Source: an uncultured bacterium (GTDB taxonomy: Bacteria > Vulcanimicrobiota > CADAWZ01). Taken from it: a DNA stretch of 32,015 nucleotides. The notes under the pieces are model-generated. The model did no database searches. It was not told the DNA's origin and saw only the letters and a list, made by a program, of their open reading frames with translations. Made by a program: the position numbers and the translations under genes. Where the stretch lies: assembly GCA_949288455.1 (NCBI GenBank), contig CASEKF010000030.1:1-32015 (forward strand), written 5' to 3'. This document shows, in pieces, positions 7,674-16,350 of this stretch; position 1 is the stretch's first letter; each line of letters starts with the position of its first letter.

Positions 7674-9041
7674 ATGCTTACTCAAATTTCTTTCCTATGG
7701 TATATTGCGTATTTCGGCTTGAATACGGCTCTTTTTCTTATGTTGCAAAGTTACATAAAAAACAACGCGACGCCTCATCCCTTGCTTGCTCTAGCGGGCA
7801 TAATCTGCGCGGCCTTCACGATATATCTCTACCCCAGCTCGGAAAACAGTTCGGACATAATGGCGGACTTTATTGCATACGCGGTATTCGCTCTCATACC
7901 TTTTTCGCAAATAGCAGTTATCTCGACAAAATTTATAACTGAGCTTCTAATCAACAACGACGATTTCGATCCTGACACAAGAAGAAATTATCTAAGCGAA
8001 ATTAAAATTCCGCTAGATAACCTTGTTTCTTCAGGCAAACATCATGAAGCTATAGAATTCCTGCAGGAAAAACAACTTATGTCAAAATTCAAGAAAGATT
8101 ATAGAATTTGTATTGAAATAGCGACTATCGCCATGTCTCCGATAGGAAATTATGAACTGGCTCTGCAAGAATACGGAAAAGTCTTAACTTTAACAAAAAG
8201 AGCGGAAGCTATAGCATACTCTCTTTACAGAATGGCCGACATATATATGATGAAGACGGAAACGAGAAATAAAGCCAAAGAATGTCTGGAGAGACTAAAA
8301 ATCAATTTTCCTAAAAACGAATACGGAAAAAGCGCGGCTCTTAGGCTTCAAATCATGGAAAGAGAAGAATTAGGCCTTATGCCGTTCGACGAGTTCGGGG
8401 AAGCCTACTCTAAATCGGCGGAACAAGCGTCGAATAAACCAGATATAGTTTCTTCGGATCCTCAAGAATACGCGTCTCAAAGAATTTTCGGCTCTCAAGA
8501 CACTTTAGGCTCTATACAGACGCAAAGGAACCAAGTATCAAAAGATTACCAACAACTTCTTCAGGAATCCGCCGCTCAAGCCGGCAAGAATAAAAGCGAA
8601 GAAGATAAAAAACGCGCCTCAGGCGATAATCTTATGGCAGCTTACTCAATCGTCGAGCAAAAGCGTCAGACCACAGCCGAAGCCGGAAGTTATCAGGATC
8701 TTTTAAATCAAAGCTTGCAAAAAACCGCAGGGAAAAGAATGAGAAGCGGCAAAACAGGTCATCTGCCAGACTTGAGGCTGAGAAAAGACGCTCCTCTAAA
8801 AGATTTTTCTAAATCAGACGTTAAGTCGGAAACAGGCAGGCTTACTCCGCCCGCTCCCATTTCCATACCGTCTGACAGCGAAGCGTATCAAATGATGCTG
8901 AGACGCCAAGGCATACAAACTTTAGAACAAAGCGAACAAAGCAGAAACAAACGCCAGGGAAACGTAAATATAACAGAAGACGGCATAACGGGCTTTACTC
9001 GTCTCAAACGGCAACGAAAATCGAACCAAATAACGCGCTAA
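7674..9041 (+). CDS. Membrane-anchored helical-repeat protein with disordered tail
   Basis: I do not recognise a named family. Three hydrophobic segments occupy residues about 5-24, 37-53 and 63-87. Residues about 100-235 are helical and TPR-like: paired helices such as HHEAIEFLQEKQLMSKF, YELALQEYGKVLTLTKRAEA and RNKAKECLERLKINFPKNEYGKSAAL resemble outer-membrane-assembly-type or tol-pal-type TPRs. Residues about 250-455 are rich in Q, S, K and R, probably disordered, and contain QDLLNQSLQ- and YQMMLRRQG-like short helices that may be binding motifs. The soluble part probably faces the cytoplasm. A GCGAGA lies 7-8 nt upstream of the ATG. It precedes the SIS, FlhA-like and rph genes with short gaps, so one transcript is likely. 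A scaffold role is inference. Confidence 0.6.
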   Translation: MLTQISFLWYIAYFGLNTALFLMLQSYIKNNATPHPLLALAGIICAAFTIYLYPSSENSSDIMADFIAYAVFALIPFSQIAVISTKFITELLINNDDFDPDTRRNYLSEIKIPLDNLVSSGKHHEAIEFLQEKQLMSKFKKDYRICIEIATIAMSPIGNYELALQEYGKVLTLTKRAEAIAYSLYRMADIYMMKTETRNKAKECLERLKINFPKNEYGKSAALRLQIMEREELGLMPFDEFGEAYSKSAEQASNKPDIVSSDPQEYASQRIFGSQDTLGSIQTQRNQVSKDYQQLLQESAAQAGKNKSEEDKKRASGDNLMAAYSIVEQKRQTTAEAGSYQDLLNQSLQKTAGKRMRSGKTGHLPDLRLRKDAPLKDFSKSDVKSETGRLTPPAPISIPSDSEAYQMMLRRQGIQTLEQSEQSRNKRQGNVNITEDGITGFTRLKRQRKSNQITR

Positions 9042-9071
9042 TAAAATAAACGAATAAAAAGCGGAGGGAAA

Positions 9072-10142
9072 ATGTTACATCAAAAAGGCGCATTGACGTT
9101 AAACGAAATCTCCACTCAAGGAGAAATATGGAAAAAAACCCTGCAAATAATAGATCAAAAACAGCAGGAAATCATATCTTGGTTCTTAAAAGAAGGTTTT
9201 AACCAGCTTGTATTTATAGGGGCCGGAAGTTCTTTCAACGCGGCCGTAGTGTGTTCGCGCTTTTTTTTAGATTTAACCGGAGTATCCTCTTCCTGCTTTC
9301 CCTCTTCCGAATTGTTCTACGGATTGAGACTTCCTTTTGAAGAAAGAAAGAAAACCTTAGCAGTCTTTTTTTCCAGAAGCGGAGCTTCTTCGGAAACCAT
9401 ATGGGCCATGCAGAAACTTAACAAGCACCCTAACGTTAAAAATCTTCTTATAACCCCTTCGACATCAGGAGAAGCTTGCTCTTACGCCGATAAACTGTTA
9501 ACGTTAGATTTTGCCGCGGAAGAAAGCGCAGTGGAAACGAGAGTTTATACGGCTTCAATTCTAGCCTTCAAATATTTGACGTCTTTCCTTATGAAAAACA
9601 TGACGCTGTATAATGAATTAAGAGCTCTTCCGGACAAATTTCAATTCAAAAAATATCAAACGGAAACTCAAAGAATAACGGCCGTCAAACCGACGAATAT
9701 TTTGGTAATCGGGAACGGCATGTTTTATGGGCATGCAAAAGAAGGAGCCGCTCTAATAACTAAAATGGCGGCTATTCCATCGGTAACCGATTACGCTAAT
9801 CAGATAAGATACGGAGGCGCCGCTCATGCTACTCAGAACACTCTTACCATTATATTTGCAAGCGAGTCCATGAGAAAAGCGGAAGGATTTATAACAGGAG
9901 AATTAGCGGCGACGAAGAGCCATAGATTAATTTTATGCGAAAACGCCGATCAAAGACTTGGAAATTCTGACTTTGTAGTCGAGTTAAAAAGCGGATTATC
10001 AGAACAAGTAAGAGATCTTCTTATGATCACGGTAATTCAAGAACTAGCGTTTTATATGTCCATACAAAAAGCTTATAATGCCGATAAGCCTAAAAACGTT
10101 CCCGCTTGCGTAACCTGGAAAGAACCATATTTTAACAAATAG
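9072..10142 (+). CDS. Double-SIS sugar-phosphate isomerase-like protein
   Basis: SIS domains bind phosphosugars in isomerases such as the C-terminal half of GlmS, AgaS and FrlB. Two copies are present. The first (residues about 30-170) has FIGAGSSFNAA, AVFFSRSGASSET and LITPSTSGEACSYADKLL. The second (about 200-345) has ILVIGNGMFYGHAKEGAAL and LILCENADQRL. The end, DKPKNVPACVTW, matches the DxPRNLxKxVT tail typical of GlmS/AgaS-type isomerases. At 356 residues with no glutaminase domain, it should use ammonia-type or deglycation-type chemistry rather than glutamine, if it is active. GGAGGG 5 nt before the ATG is a strong ribosome site. Exact substrate unknown; an amino sugar phosphate is the best guess. 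Confidence 0.82.
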   Translation: MLHQKGALTLNEISTQGEIWKKTLQIIDQKQQEIISWFLKEGFNQLVFIGAGSSFNAAVVCSRFFLDLTGVSSSCFPSSELFYGLRLPFEERKKTLAVFFSRSGASSETIWAMQKLNKHPNVKNLLITPSTSGEACSYADKLLTLDFAAEESAVETRVYTASILAFKYLTSFLMKNMTLYNELRALPDKFQFKKYQTETQRITAVKPTNILVIGNGMFYGHAKEGAALITKMAAIPSVTDYANQIRYGGAAHATQNTLTIIFASESMRKAEGFITGELAATKSHRLILCENADQRLGNSDFVVELKSGLSEQVRDLLMITVIQELAFYMSIQKAYNADKPKNVPACVTWKEPYFNK

Positions 10143-10160
10143 ACGAAAGAGGCCGAATAA

Positions 10161-11567
10161 ATGAAAAAGAAAAATATGCCGGGAAAGACTGAAGAACAAG
10201 ACGTCCCGATAAAAGTATTTTCTACGGAAAATATGAAAACTGAATTTCTTCCTTGGCTAAAAGGCGAAAGAGGAGCTCAAACTTATATTAAGCTAACAAA
10301 AAAAGGGCAATTCGCTTTGCTGTATGCCGGAGCAGGTTCCGTTCTGCAGGCTGAAATCCAAAAAGCTTTAATAAAGCTGACAAACGACGGTTGGAACGTC
10401 GAAGGAGACGTTCAAATTACGTTTGACGGAGCTCCGGATATACTTTCAGACAGATTGTTGGCAAGACATGAAATTACGATTGAGATAGGAGCCGCTCTAT
10501 TGCCTTTAATAGATCCGATTAACGGCGCTCCTCTTCTGGAACGCCTAAACGCGATCAGAGAGGATTTGGCCCCTTCGCTGGGTTTTATAGTGCCGGGAAT
10601 CAACGTTAAAGATAACATGTTGATGCCTCCTAACGCCTATACGATAAAAGTAAGAGAATCTCCGGTGGCTTCTTTCGAGCTTTACTTAGACAGAATGATA
10701 GCCATAGGTTCCCAGGAAGATCTGCAAAAAATAACAGGATGGTCCGTAACGGAGCCTACTTACAGAATGGCGGCGAAATGGATTGAGACTAAAGACAGGG
10801 CTTCCGCGGAACAAGCGGGATGTCTTGTTCAGGGACCTTTAAACGTAATTTTAACTCATATATCGGACACTATATCAAAAAATGCCAGTAAAATTTTAGG
10901 TCTTCAAGAGACTTATAACCTTCTCGCCGATTTTTCTTCGACGCATCCGGTATTAGTCGAAGAATTTCTAGAAAATATACCTTCTATAAGAAATATAAGA
11001 AAAATCTTTTTATCGCTCCTGGAAGAAAATATTTCTCTTTCAGATTTAATTACTATAATGGAAGTAATAGGAGAACATTCAGACGAACTCAGTTCTACTT
11101 CAAGAATGGTCGACTACGTCAGACAAGCTCTTGCCGCTCAAATATGCTGGAACGCAGTGGACACAGACGGCTATATGCGCGCGATCACGTTCGGCGAAGA
11201 GCTGGAAAACCAGTTGAAACTGCTTGTGACCGACGCTCTCGGAGGCTCTTACATGAGACTTACCGAGGAACAAGAAAACAAACTTATAAAATTAATAAAA
11301 GAAGTTTCGGACAATCTCGAAACTCCTCCGTCAATTATAACGGATCCCGCTCTGAGAACGCATATACGCAGTCTGCTTTCGTCTCATAAAATAGATCTAA
11401 AAGTAATATCCGCCTCGGAAATAATTCCGGAAATCAAAATCGTATTTACCGGAGAAGTAAAAGGAGACGTTATAAGCGAGACAGATAAAATGAAAGCTAA
11501 AAAGAAAAAAGAAGCCGGCATATTTTGGAGTAAAAAAATCAATCAGCCGCAGAAGAGAGACAGTTAA
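10161..11567 (+). CDS. Soluble FlhA-type (FHIPEP family) cytoplasmic domain, no membrane part
   Basis: FlhA and its injectisome relatives are type III export-gate proteins: about eight membrane helices, then a cytoplasmic domain that forms a nine-subunit ring and docks chaperone-substrate complexes. Here only the cytoplasmic part exists. From residue about 100 to 440 it follows that domain in order: IGAALLPLIDPINGAPLLER, AIREDLAPSLGFIVPGINVKDN, NAYTIKVRESPVAS, EPTYRMAAKWI, THISDTISKNASKILGLQET, then SLSDLITIMEVIGEH, DYVRQALAAQI, and ALRTHIRSLL near the end. The first 100 residues are hydrophilic and not recognised, and no membrane segment or FHIPEP motif is present. AAAGAGG precedes the ATG. 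It lies between an SIS gene and rph (2-nt gap), with no other type III secretion gene in the window. Homology is strong; use as a scaffold or docking ring is inference. Confidence 0.85.
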   Translation: MKKKNMPGKTEEQDVPIKVFSTENMKTEFLPWLKGERGAQTYIKLTKKGQFALLYAGAGSVLQAEIQKALIKLTNDGWNVEGDVQITFDGAPDILSDRLLARHEITIEIGAALLPLIDPINGAPLLERLNAIREDLAPSLGFIVPGINVKDNMLMPPNAYTIKVRESPVASFELYLDRMIAIGSQEDLQKITGWSVTEPTYRMAAKWIETKDRASAEQAGCLVQGPLNVILTHISDTISKNASKILGLQETYNLLADFSSTHPVLVEEFLENIPSIRNIRKIFLSLLEENISLSDLITIMEVIGEHSDELSSTSRMVDYVRQALAAQICWNAVDTDGYMRAITFGEELENQLKLLVTDALGGSYMRLTEEQENKLIKLIKEVSDNLETPPSIITDPALRTHIRSLLSSHKIDLKVISASEIIPEIKIVFTGEVKGDVISETDKMKAKKKKEAGIFWSKKINQPQKRDS

Positions 11568-11569
11568 AT

Positions 11570-12325
11570 ATGACTAGAATATCAGGCCGCAATAACGACG
11601 AAGAAAGAGCTATAAAACTAACTCCTAATTTTACTTCATCTGCCGAAGGATGCGTGTTGGCCGAAACCCAAAGAACCAGAGTAATATGTTCCGTGTCCAT
11701 AGAATCCAACGTTCCGTCTTGGATGAAAGGAAGCGGAAAAGGATGGCTGACAGCCGAATATGGAATGCTTCCTAAATGCTCAAAGACCAGAATCTCAAGA
11801 GAAAAACACTTGTCTTCAGGAAGAACTAAAGAAATTCAGCGATTAATAGGAAGATCATTAAGAAGCGCAGTCGATCTTGACAAATTAGGCGAAAAAACAA
11901 TAATTATAGACTGCGACGTCATAGAAGCTGACGGCGGTACTAGGACTACGGCCATCAACGGAGCCATGGCGGCTCTGGCTCTAGCTTTTGTCAATTGGCA
12001 TGAAAAAGGACTTATAAAAACGTCTCCCATATCCGATTTTATAGGCGCAATAAGCGTAGGAATAGTCAAAGGCGAAGTCCTGTCGGATCTCGAATACGCC
12101 GAAGACAGCGAAGCAGAAGTAGATATGAATATCGTTATGAATTCAAAAAGTCAATTTATCGAAGTGCAGGGATGCGCCGAACGTAAGCCTTTTTCCAAAG
12201 AACGGCTCGACGAACTCATAGAACTTGCCAAAAACTCGATAAATCGCGTTATTTCAGTTCAAAAAAGCATATTTTCTACAGAACAAATCGAATGGCTTTT
12301 AGGAAAAACCGACGAGATTCAATAG
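11570..12325 (+). CDS. rph: Ribonuclease PH
   Basis: RNase PH is a phosphate-dependent 3'-to-5' exoribonuclease that trims tRNA 3' ends as a hexameric ring in the cytoplasm. The whole 251-residue family pattern is present: SAEGCVLAETQRTRVIC, SWMKGSGKGWLTAEYGMLP, SSGRTKEIQRLIGRSLRSAV, IDCDVIEADGGTRTTAINGA, and DLEYAEDSEAEVDMN. The GRTxEIQRLIGRSLR stretch carries the conserved Arg residues that bind phosphate, and the DxEVDxN acidic patch the metal site. It starts 2 nt after the stop of the FlhA-like gene, so the two are almost certainly on one transcript. No intrinsic terminator was seen in the 175 nt that follow. Confidence 0.96.
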   Translation: MTRISGRNNDEERAIKLTPNFTSSAEGCVLAETQRTRVICSVSIESNVPSWMKGSGKGWLTAEYGMLPKCSKTRISREKHLSSGRTKEIQRLIGRSLRSAVDLDKLGEKTIIIDCDVIEADGGTRTTAINGAMAALALAFVNWHEKGLIKTSPISDFIGAISVGIVKGEVLSDLEYAEDSEAEVDMNIVMNSKSQFIEVQGCAERKPFSKERLDELIELAKNSINRVISVQKSIFSTEQIEWLLGKTDEIQ

Positions 12326-12454
12326 GCGTTAAGCGTATCACAGGAGAACAAACATTCCGGCAAGCGGATTAAAATTTAATCTAAAAGCTTATGAAACCGC
12401 TGTAACGGCTTATTGAAAGCGACTGCTGAAGGATAAATAAGGCGAATGTCAAAA

Positions 12455-12483
12455 TTGCATTTTATATATTAAATTACTATATA
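12455..12483 (+). promoter_or_regulatory. Candidate sigma70 promoter for the giant TPR gene
   Basis: TTGCAT (12455-12460), a 17-bp spacer, and TATATA (12478-12483). Transcription would start near 12490, giving a leader of about 65 nt to the ATG at 12556 and arguing against the upstream ATG at 12502. Confidence 0.55.
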
Positions 12484-12555
12484 CGGCTAACTGTCTTAAA
12501 AATGTGCCGGCTTACGCCTAACTTTTCAAAACAAGATTTAAACAGAGGTATTCAT

Positions 12556-15500
12556 ATGGCAAAACAAGATGTTACTCCGGAAACGTTCAACGGTAAAGAT
12601 TTGGAAAAAGCGCAAAATCATTATAAAAAAGGCACTGAATATTTAAATAAAAACAATATCGACAAAGCCGAAGAAGAATTCAAAAAAAGCCTTGCCTTAA
12701 ATCCGGATAACTGCCTGGCTCATTATGAATTAGGAACCATATATTCCAGACAAGGCAATACGGATTTGGCTATTAAAGAATGGCAAGAAGCCTTATCAAT
12801 AAACCCGGACTACCATAGAATACATTTCAGTTTAGGTCTAGCCTTTGAAAAAACCGGCATGAAAGCAAAGGCGATAACGGAACTTCAAATAGCTTTAAAT
12901 ATCGTTCAAAATCTCCATGACAGCAAAGGAGAACGGAGAATAAGGCAAGAACTGAACAGACTTCAAAGAGTGGACGATTTTCAAAAAGCGGTAACGGAAG
13001 ATCCCGAAGATTCGGAAGCCAGGCTAAATCTTGGAATAGCTTATTACCGTCAGGGAAAATATGAACTAGCGCAAGAAGAACTGGAAAAAGTAACCGCTAT
13101 AGACTCTGAAAATATGCAGGCCCATTATCATCTAGGCCTTATCGCGTCAAAACTAAAAAAATATGAAGTAGCGATAGACGAACTTACAAAAGCTATGCAT
13201 TTGAATCCGTCTTATGCCCCGATATGCCTGGCTTTAGGTTCCATATATTTCATGAAAAACGAGCTGGAACCTGCTCTTAAACAATTTAAATTGGCAGTGA
13301 GTCTTTCTCCCGACAACGCGGCCTCATACTATAATCTAGGCCGGGTCTACGCGGCTTTAGGCAGGTGGAACGAAACAATAGACGCTTACAAACAATCTAT
13401 AAAAATAGATCCTAACGATCCTTACGCCCATAATAATCTCGGCATAGCTTATCTGAATACTAACGAATTAAGCGCGGCTATAGGAGAATTTACGAGAGCC
13501 ATAGACTTAGATCCAAACGATTCGCAAATCAGGCAATATCTGGGTGTGGCGTACAGTAGAAGCGGACAGCTTTCTAAAGCGATAGAAGAATTCAATATTT
13601 CCATAAGTCTCGACGACAAAAATTCAACGGTTTACTTTGAATTCGGAAAAGTTTGCAATAGACTTGGAGATTCCACCGCGGCAAATCGAGCTTTTCAAAA
13701 AGCGATAGACATAGATCCGGAGATGAGCGACGTTTATATAGAAATGGGGCATTCTCTATCAAGGCTTGGAAAATACGAACAGGCAATTAAAAAATTTCAA
13801 AAGGCTATAACGTATGCTCCTGAAAATAAACGCGTACATACCGAACTTGGAATCGCGTATTTAAAACAGGGCAAAGTAGATTTAGCAAATAATCAATTCC
13901 AACAAGCTATAGAATTCGGAGCTTCAGGACATGTTTATAAGCTTATAGGCGACACATACGAACTTATGGGACGTCTTGAAGAAGCTCTGGAAGCATACAA
14001 AACGGCTCTGGAAACAAATAAAACAAGCCACTTCCTGTATAGATTTTGCGGGTGTCTTTATTCCAAAATGGGAAATAAAGATCTAGCTATACGATACTTA
14101 AGAAGATCCATCTCTATCAAACCTTCGGACATCGCTTTTTTTGAACTTGGCAAAATATACGAACAACAGCAATTATGGTCTCTTGCGGCAGACGCTTATA
14201 ATTCCTGCATAGTCTTAAATCCTTATATTCATGAACCGTATTATAGAAAAGGCATATGCTTAATGAAAACCGGCGAATACGTTCAAGCGATTGAAAGCCT
14301 TTCCAGCGCGGTATCTTTAAATAAAGACAACTGCGAATATTTTTATATAACGGCCATAGCTTATAAGAACGCAGGAGATTTAACAAACGCTGTTTTCTAT
14401 ACGGAAAAAGCGCTGGAAATCAGTCCAAAGAGCATTCAGTACCTGGAAGAACTAGGCAACTTATATTATAGTCTGAAAATGCTGGACAAGTCGATAGAAG
14501 TAACTAAAAAAGCGCTCTCTCTAGCTCCTTCAAATTATATTTTAAATTATACTCTAGGAATTTTATATTTTGAGCAAGGGCAATATCAAATGGCTATCGA
14601 CGAATTTACCATAGCTCTAAAATCAGATGCCAATAACGGTCTTATTTATCATTATATAGGAATCGCATATTCAATATTAGGCAAAAAAAGAGAGGCATTA
14701 GACGCTCTGGGATACGCCGTAGCCATAAATCCGGACAGTTGGATATTCCAAAGAGACTATGCCGACGCAGCCGCAGCTATGGAAATGTATTCGGACGCTA
14801 TTTTCCATTATAAAGAAGCGCTTTCTCATCCGGAATCGGCTCAGGAAGGCGGCAGACTATTATTTCGCTTAGGAAGCTTAATGCTGGATTTAGGCAGATT
14901 TTCCGAGGCTCTGGCCATTTTCAACAGAAGTTTAGAATACGGCTCTAGCGACGAAGTAGAATACTGTTTGGCAACCGCTCTTGGAGAGAACGGAGAATAT
15001 GAGGCCGCAGAAAAAAAATTCAGAAATCTTATGAAATCCGTAGGAGAAACTCCGGAAATTCACTGGAATATCGGAAGATTGCTATTGAAGCAAAATAAAC
15101 TGGAAGAAGCCTCTTTAGAATTTGACAAGGTAATTGAGGAAGATCCGTCCAGAGTAGAAGCTTTGCTCGCTAAAGCTAAATGTTGTTTAGAAATTGGGAA
15201 CTTTGAAGAAATTCTTGATCAAATATCTCATTTTGTACAAAAAGAACCTAATAATTATGAGGCGTTATTAATTTTAGGCGACTTATATTGGAGACAAAAT
15301 AACGTAGATTTAGCTATAGAGCAATATCAGAGAGCATTGATAATAAACGACACAGACGCCGAAATTCTAATAAGAGTCGGAGAAGCTTATCTTAAGAGGG
15401 GAGATTTGGAACTCGCGGCAGGTTCTTTTGAAAAAGCTTTATCGTTAGCTCCAAATCCTGAGCTTTACGTTAAACTAGGAGATTCTTTCCAAAAGAAATC

Positions 15501-16236
15501 TAAATGGGATTTAGCCGCCTCAGCATACAAAAATGCTCTTGCTCTTGATCCCAAATATCCTGAAGCTCTCATTGGTACGGGCGACGCTCTTATGTGGAGA
15601 GGCAAGCTGGACGAAGCCCTTTCATTTTTTAGAGAAGCGGCTTTAGTAGCTCCTGAAATGTCGCTACCATACAGTCATGGAGGACTTGTATATTATCAAA
15701 AAGGTATGCTGAACGAAGCGGTGGCTTCATATGAAAAAGCGGTGGCCGTAAATCCTGCGGACGACGAAAGTTACGCTAAATTAGGAATAATATTTCTACA
15801 AAAACAAAACTATGAGGAAGCGACTGAAAATCTTTCTAAAGCGATAGCGGTAAATCCAAATAACTTTGAGGCGCACAGTCATCTAGGCATAGCTTACGCG
15901 GCTTCGAATAAACTTGAAGAAGCGATAAAAGAATATCAAATCGCTATAAGCATAAATCCTAACGATCACAGAACTTACTTCAACCTTGGAGTAGCGTATA
16001 ATAAAGCGTCGCGGTATGACGAAGTTATAAACGCATATCTAAAAACGTTGGAGCTTGATCCGCTGGATCTATCGGCAATGTTCAATCTTTCTTTAACATA
16101 TAAAAAGAAAAAAATGTATCCGGAATGTAAAAAACAACTTGAAAAAGCCATACAAATAGCAATAAAAACAAATAACGATAAAATGCAAGTAAAAATAAAC
16201 AAAGAACTGGACAAGCTCAAAAATCTTATTAAATAA
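12556..16236 (+). CDS. Giant cytoplasmic TPR-repeat protein
   Basis: Of 1226 residues, nearly all are 34-residue tetratricopeptide repeats, roughly 33-35 by eye, with the usual W/LG..Y...G....A......A....P pattern (for example AHYELGTIYSRQGNTDLAI, AHNNLGIAYLNTNELSAAI, YFNLGVAYNKASRYDEVI). Such arrays form superhelical scaffolds that bind proteins. A short break near residues 125-150 is the main irregularity. There is no signal peptide, membrane segment or catalytic domain. ATG 12556 is chosen because AGAGG lies 7 nt upstream and a promoter ends near 12483; the in-frame ATG 12502 lacks a ribosome site. The last residues are basic and helical. Its neighbours (FlhA-like domain, Zn-knuckle protein, Roadblock protein) suggest it is a hub for other proteins; partners are unknown. 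Confidence 0.9.
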   Translation: MAKQDVTPETFNGKDLEKAQNHYKKGTEYLNKNNIDKAEEEFKKSLALNPDNCLAHYELGTIYSRQGNTDLAIKEWQEALSINPDYHRIHFSLGLAFEKTGMKAKAITELQIALNIVQNLHDSKGERRIRQELNRLQRVDDFQKAVTEDPEDSEARLNLGIAYYRQGKYELAQEELEKVTAIDSENMQAHYHLGLIASKLKKYEVAIDELTKAMHLNPSYAPICLALGSIYFMKNELEPALKQFKLAVSLSPDNAASYYNLGRVYAALGRWNETIDAYKQSIKIDPNDPYAHNNLGIAYLNTNELSAAIGEFTRAIDLDPNDSQIRQYLGVAYSRSGQLSKAIEEFNISISLDDKNSTVYFEFGKVCNRLGDSTAANRAFQKAIDIDPEMSDVYIEMGHSLSRLGKYEQAIKKFQKAITYAPENKRVHTELGIAYLKQGKVDLANNQFQQAIEFGASGHVYKLIGDTYELMGRLEEALEAYKTALETNKTSHFLYRFCGCLYSKMGNKDLAIRYLRRSISIKPSDIAFFELGKIYEQQQLWSLAADAYNSCIVLNPYIHEPYYRKGICLMKTGEYVQAIESLSSAVSLNKDNCEYFYITAIAYKNAGDLTNAVFYTEKALEISPKSIQYLEELGNLYYSLKMLDKSIEVTKKALSLAPSNYILNYTLGILYFEQGQYQMAIDEFTIALKSDANNGLIYHYIGIAYSILGKKREALDALGYAVAINPDSWIFQRDYADAAAAMEMYSDAIFHYKEALSHPESAQEGGRLLFRLGSLMLDLGRFSEALAIFNRSLEYGSSDEVEYCLATALGENGEYEAAEKKFRNLMKSVGETPEIHWNIGRLLLKQNKLEEASLEFDKVIEEDPSRVEALLAKAKCCLEIGNFEEILDQISHFVQKEPNNYEALLILGDLYWRQNNVDLAIEQYQRALIINDTDAEILIRVGEAYLKRGDLELAAGSFEKALSLAPNPELYVKLGDSFQKKSKWDLAASAYKNALALDPKYPEALIGTGDALMWRGKLDEALSFFREAALVAPEMSLPYSHGGLVYYQKGMLNEAVASYEKAVAVNPADDESYAKLGIIFLQKQNYEEATENLSKAIAVNPNNFEAHSHLGIAYAASNKLEEAIKEYQIAISINPNDHRTYFNLGVAYNKASRYDEVINAYLKTLELDPLDLSAMFNLSLTYKKKKMYPECKKQLEKAIQIAIKTNNDKMQVKINKELDKLKNLIK

Positions 16237-16242
16237 ATATTG

Positions 16243-16261
16243 ATGCAAACTACGTTTGCAT
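16243..16261. other. Short perfect hairpin after the TPR gene
   Basis: ATGCAAAC-TAC-GTTTGCAT forms an 8-bp stem with a 3-nt loop, 6 nt after the TPR stop. No T-run follows, so it is a weak terminator at best and could also be an operator. Confidence 0.4.
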
Positions 16262-16350
16262 GACTACTCCTCCTCTAGGCAACAAGGGAATTCATAGACT
16301 AAGAGTTCCATACCTTAAAAAAAATTCAATCAGTTTTAAGAGGTGAATTA

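Noticed and set aside
10161-11567. Evidence for a full flagellar or type III secretion locus
   Set aside because: No flhB, fliP/Q/R, ATPase, chaperone or needle gene is in the window; only the cytoplasmic FlhA-like part is present.
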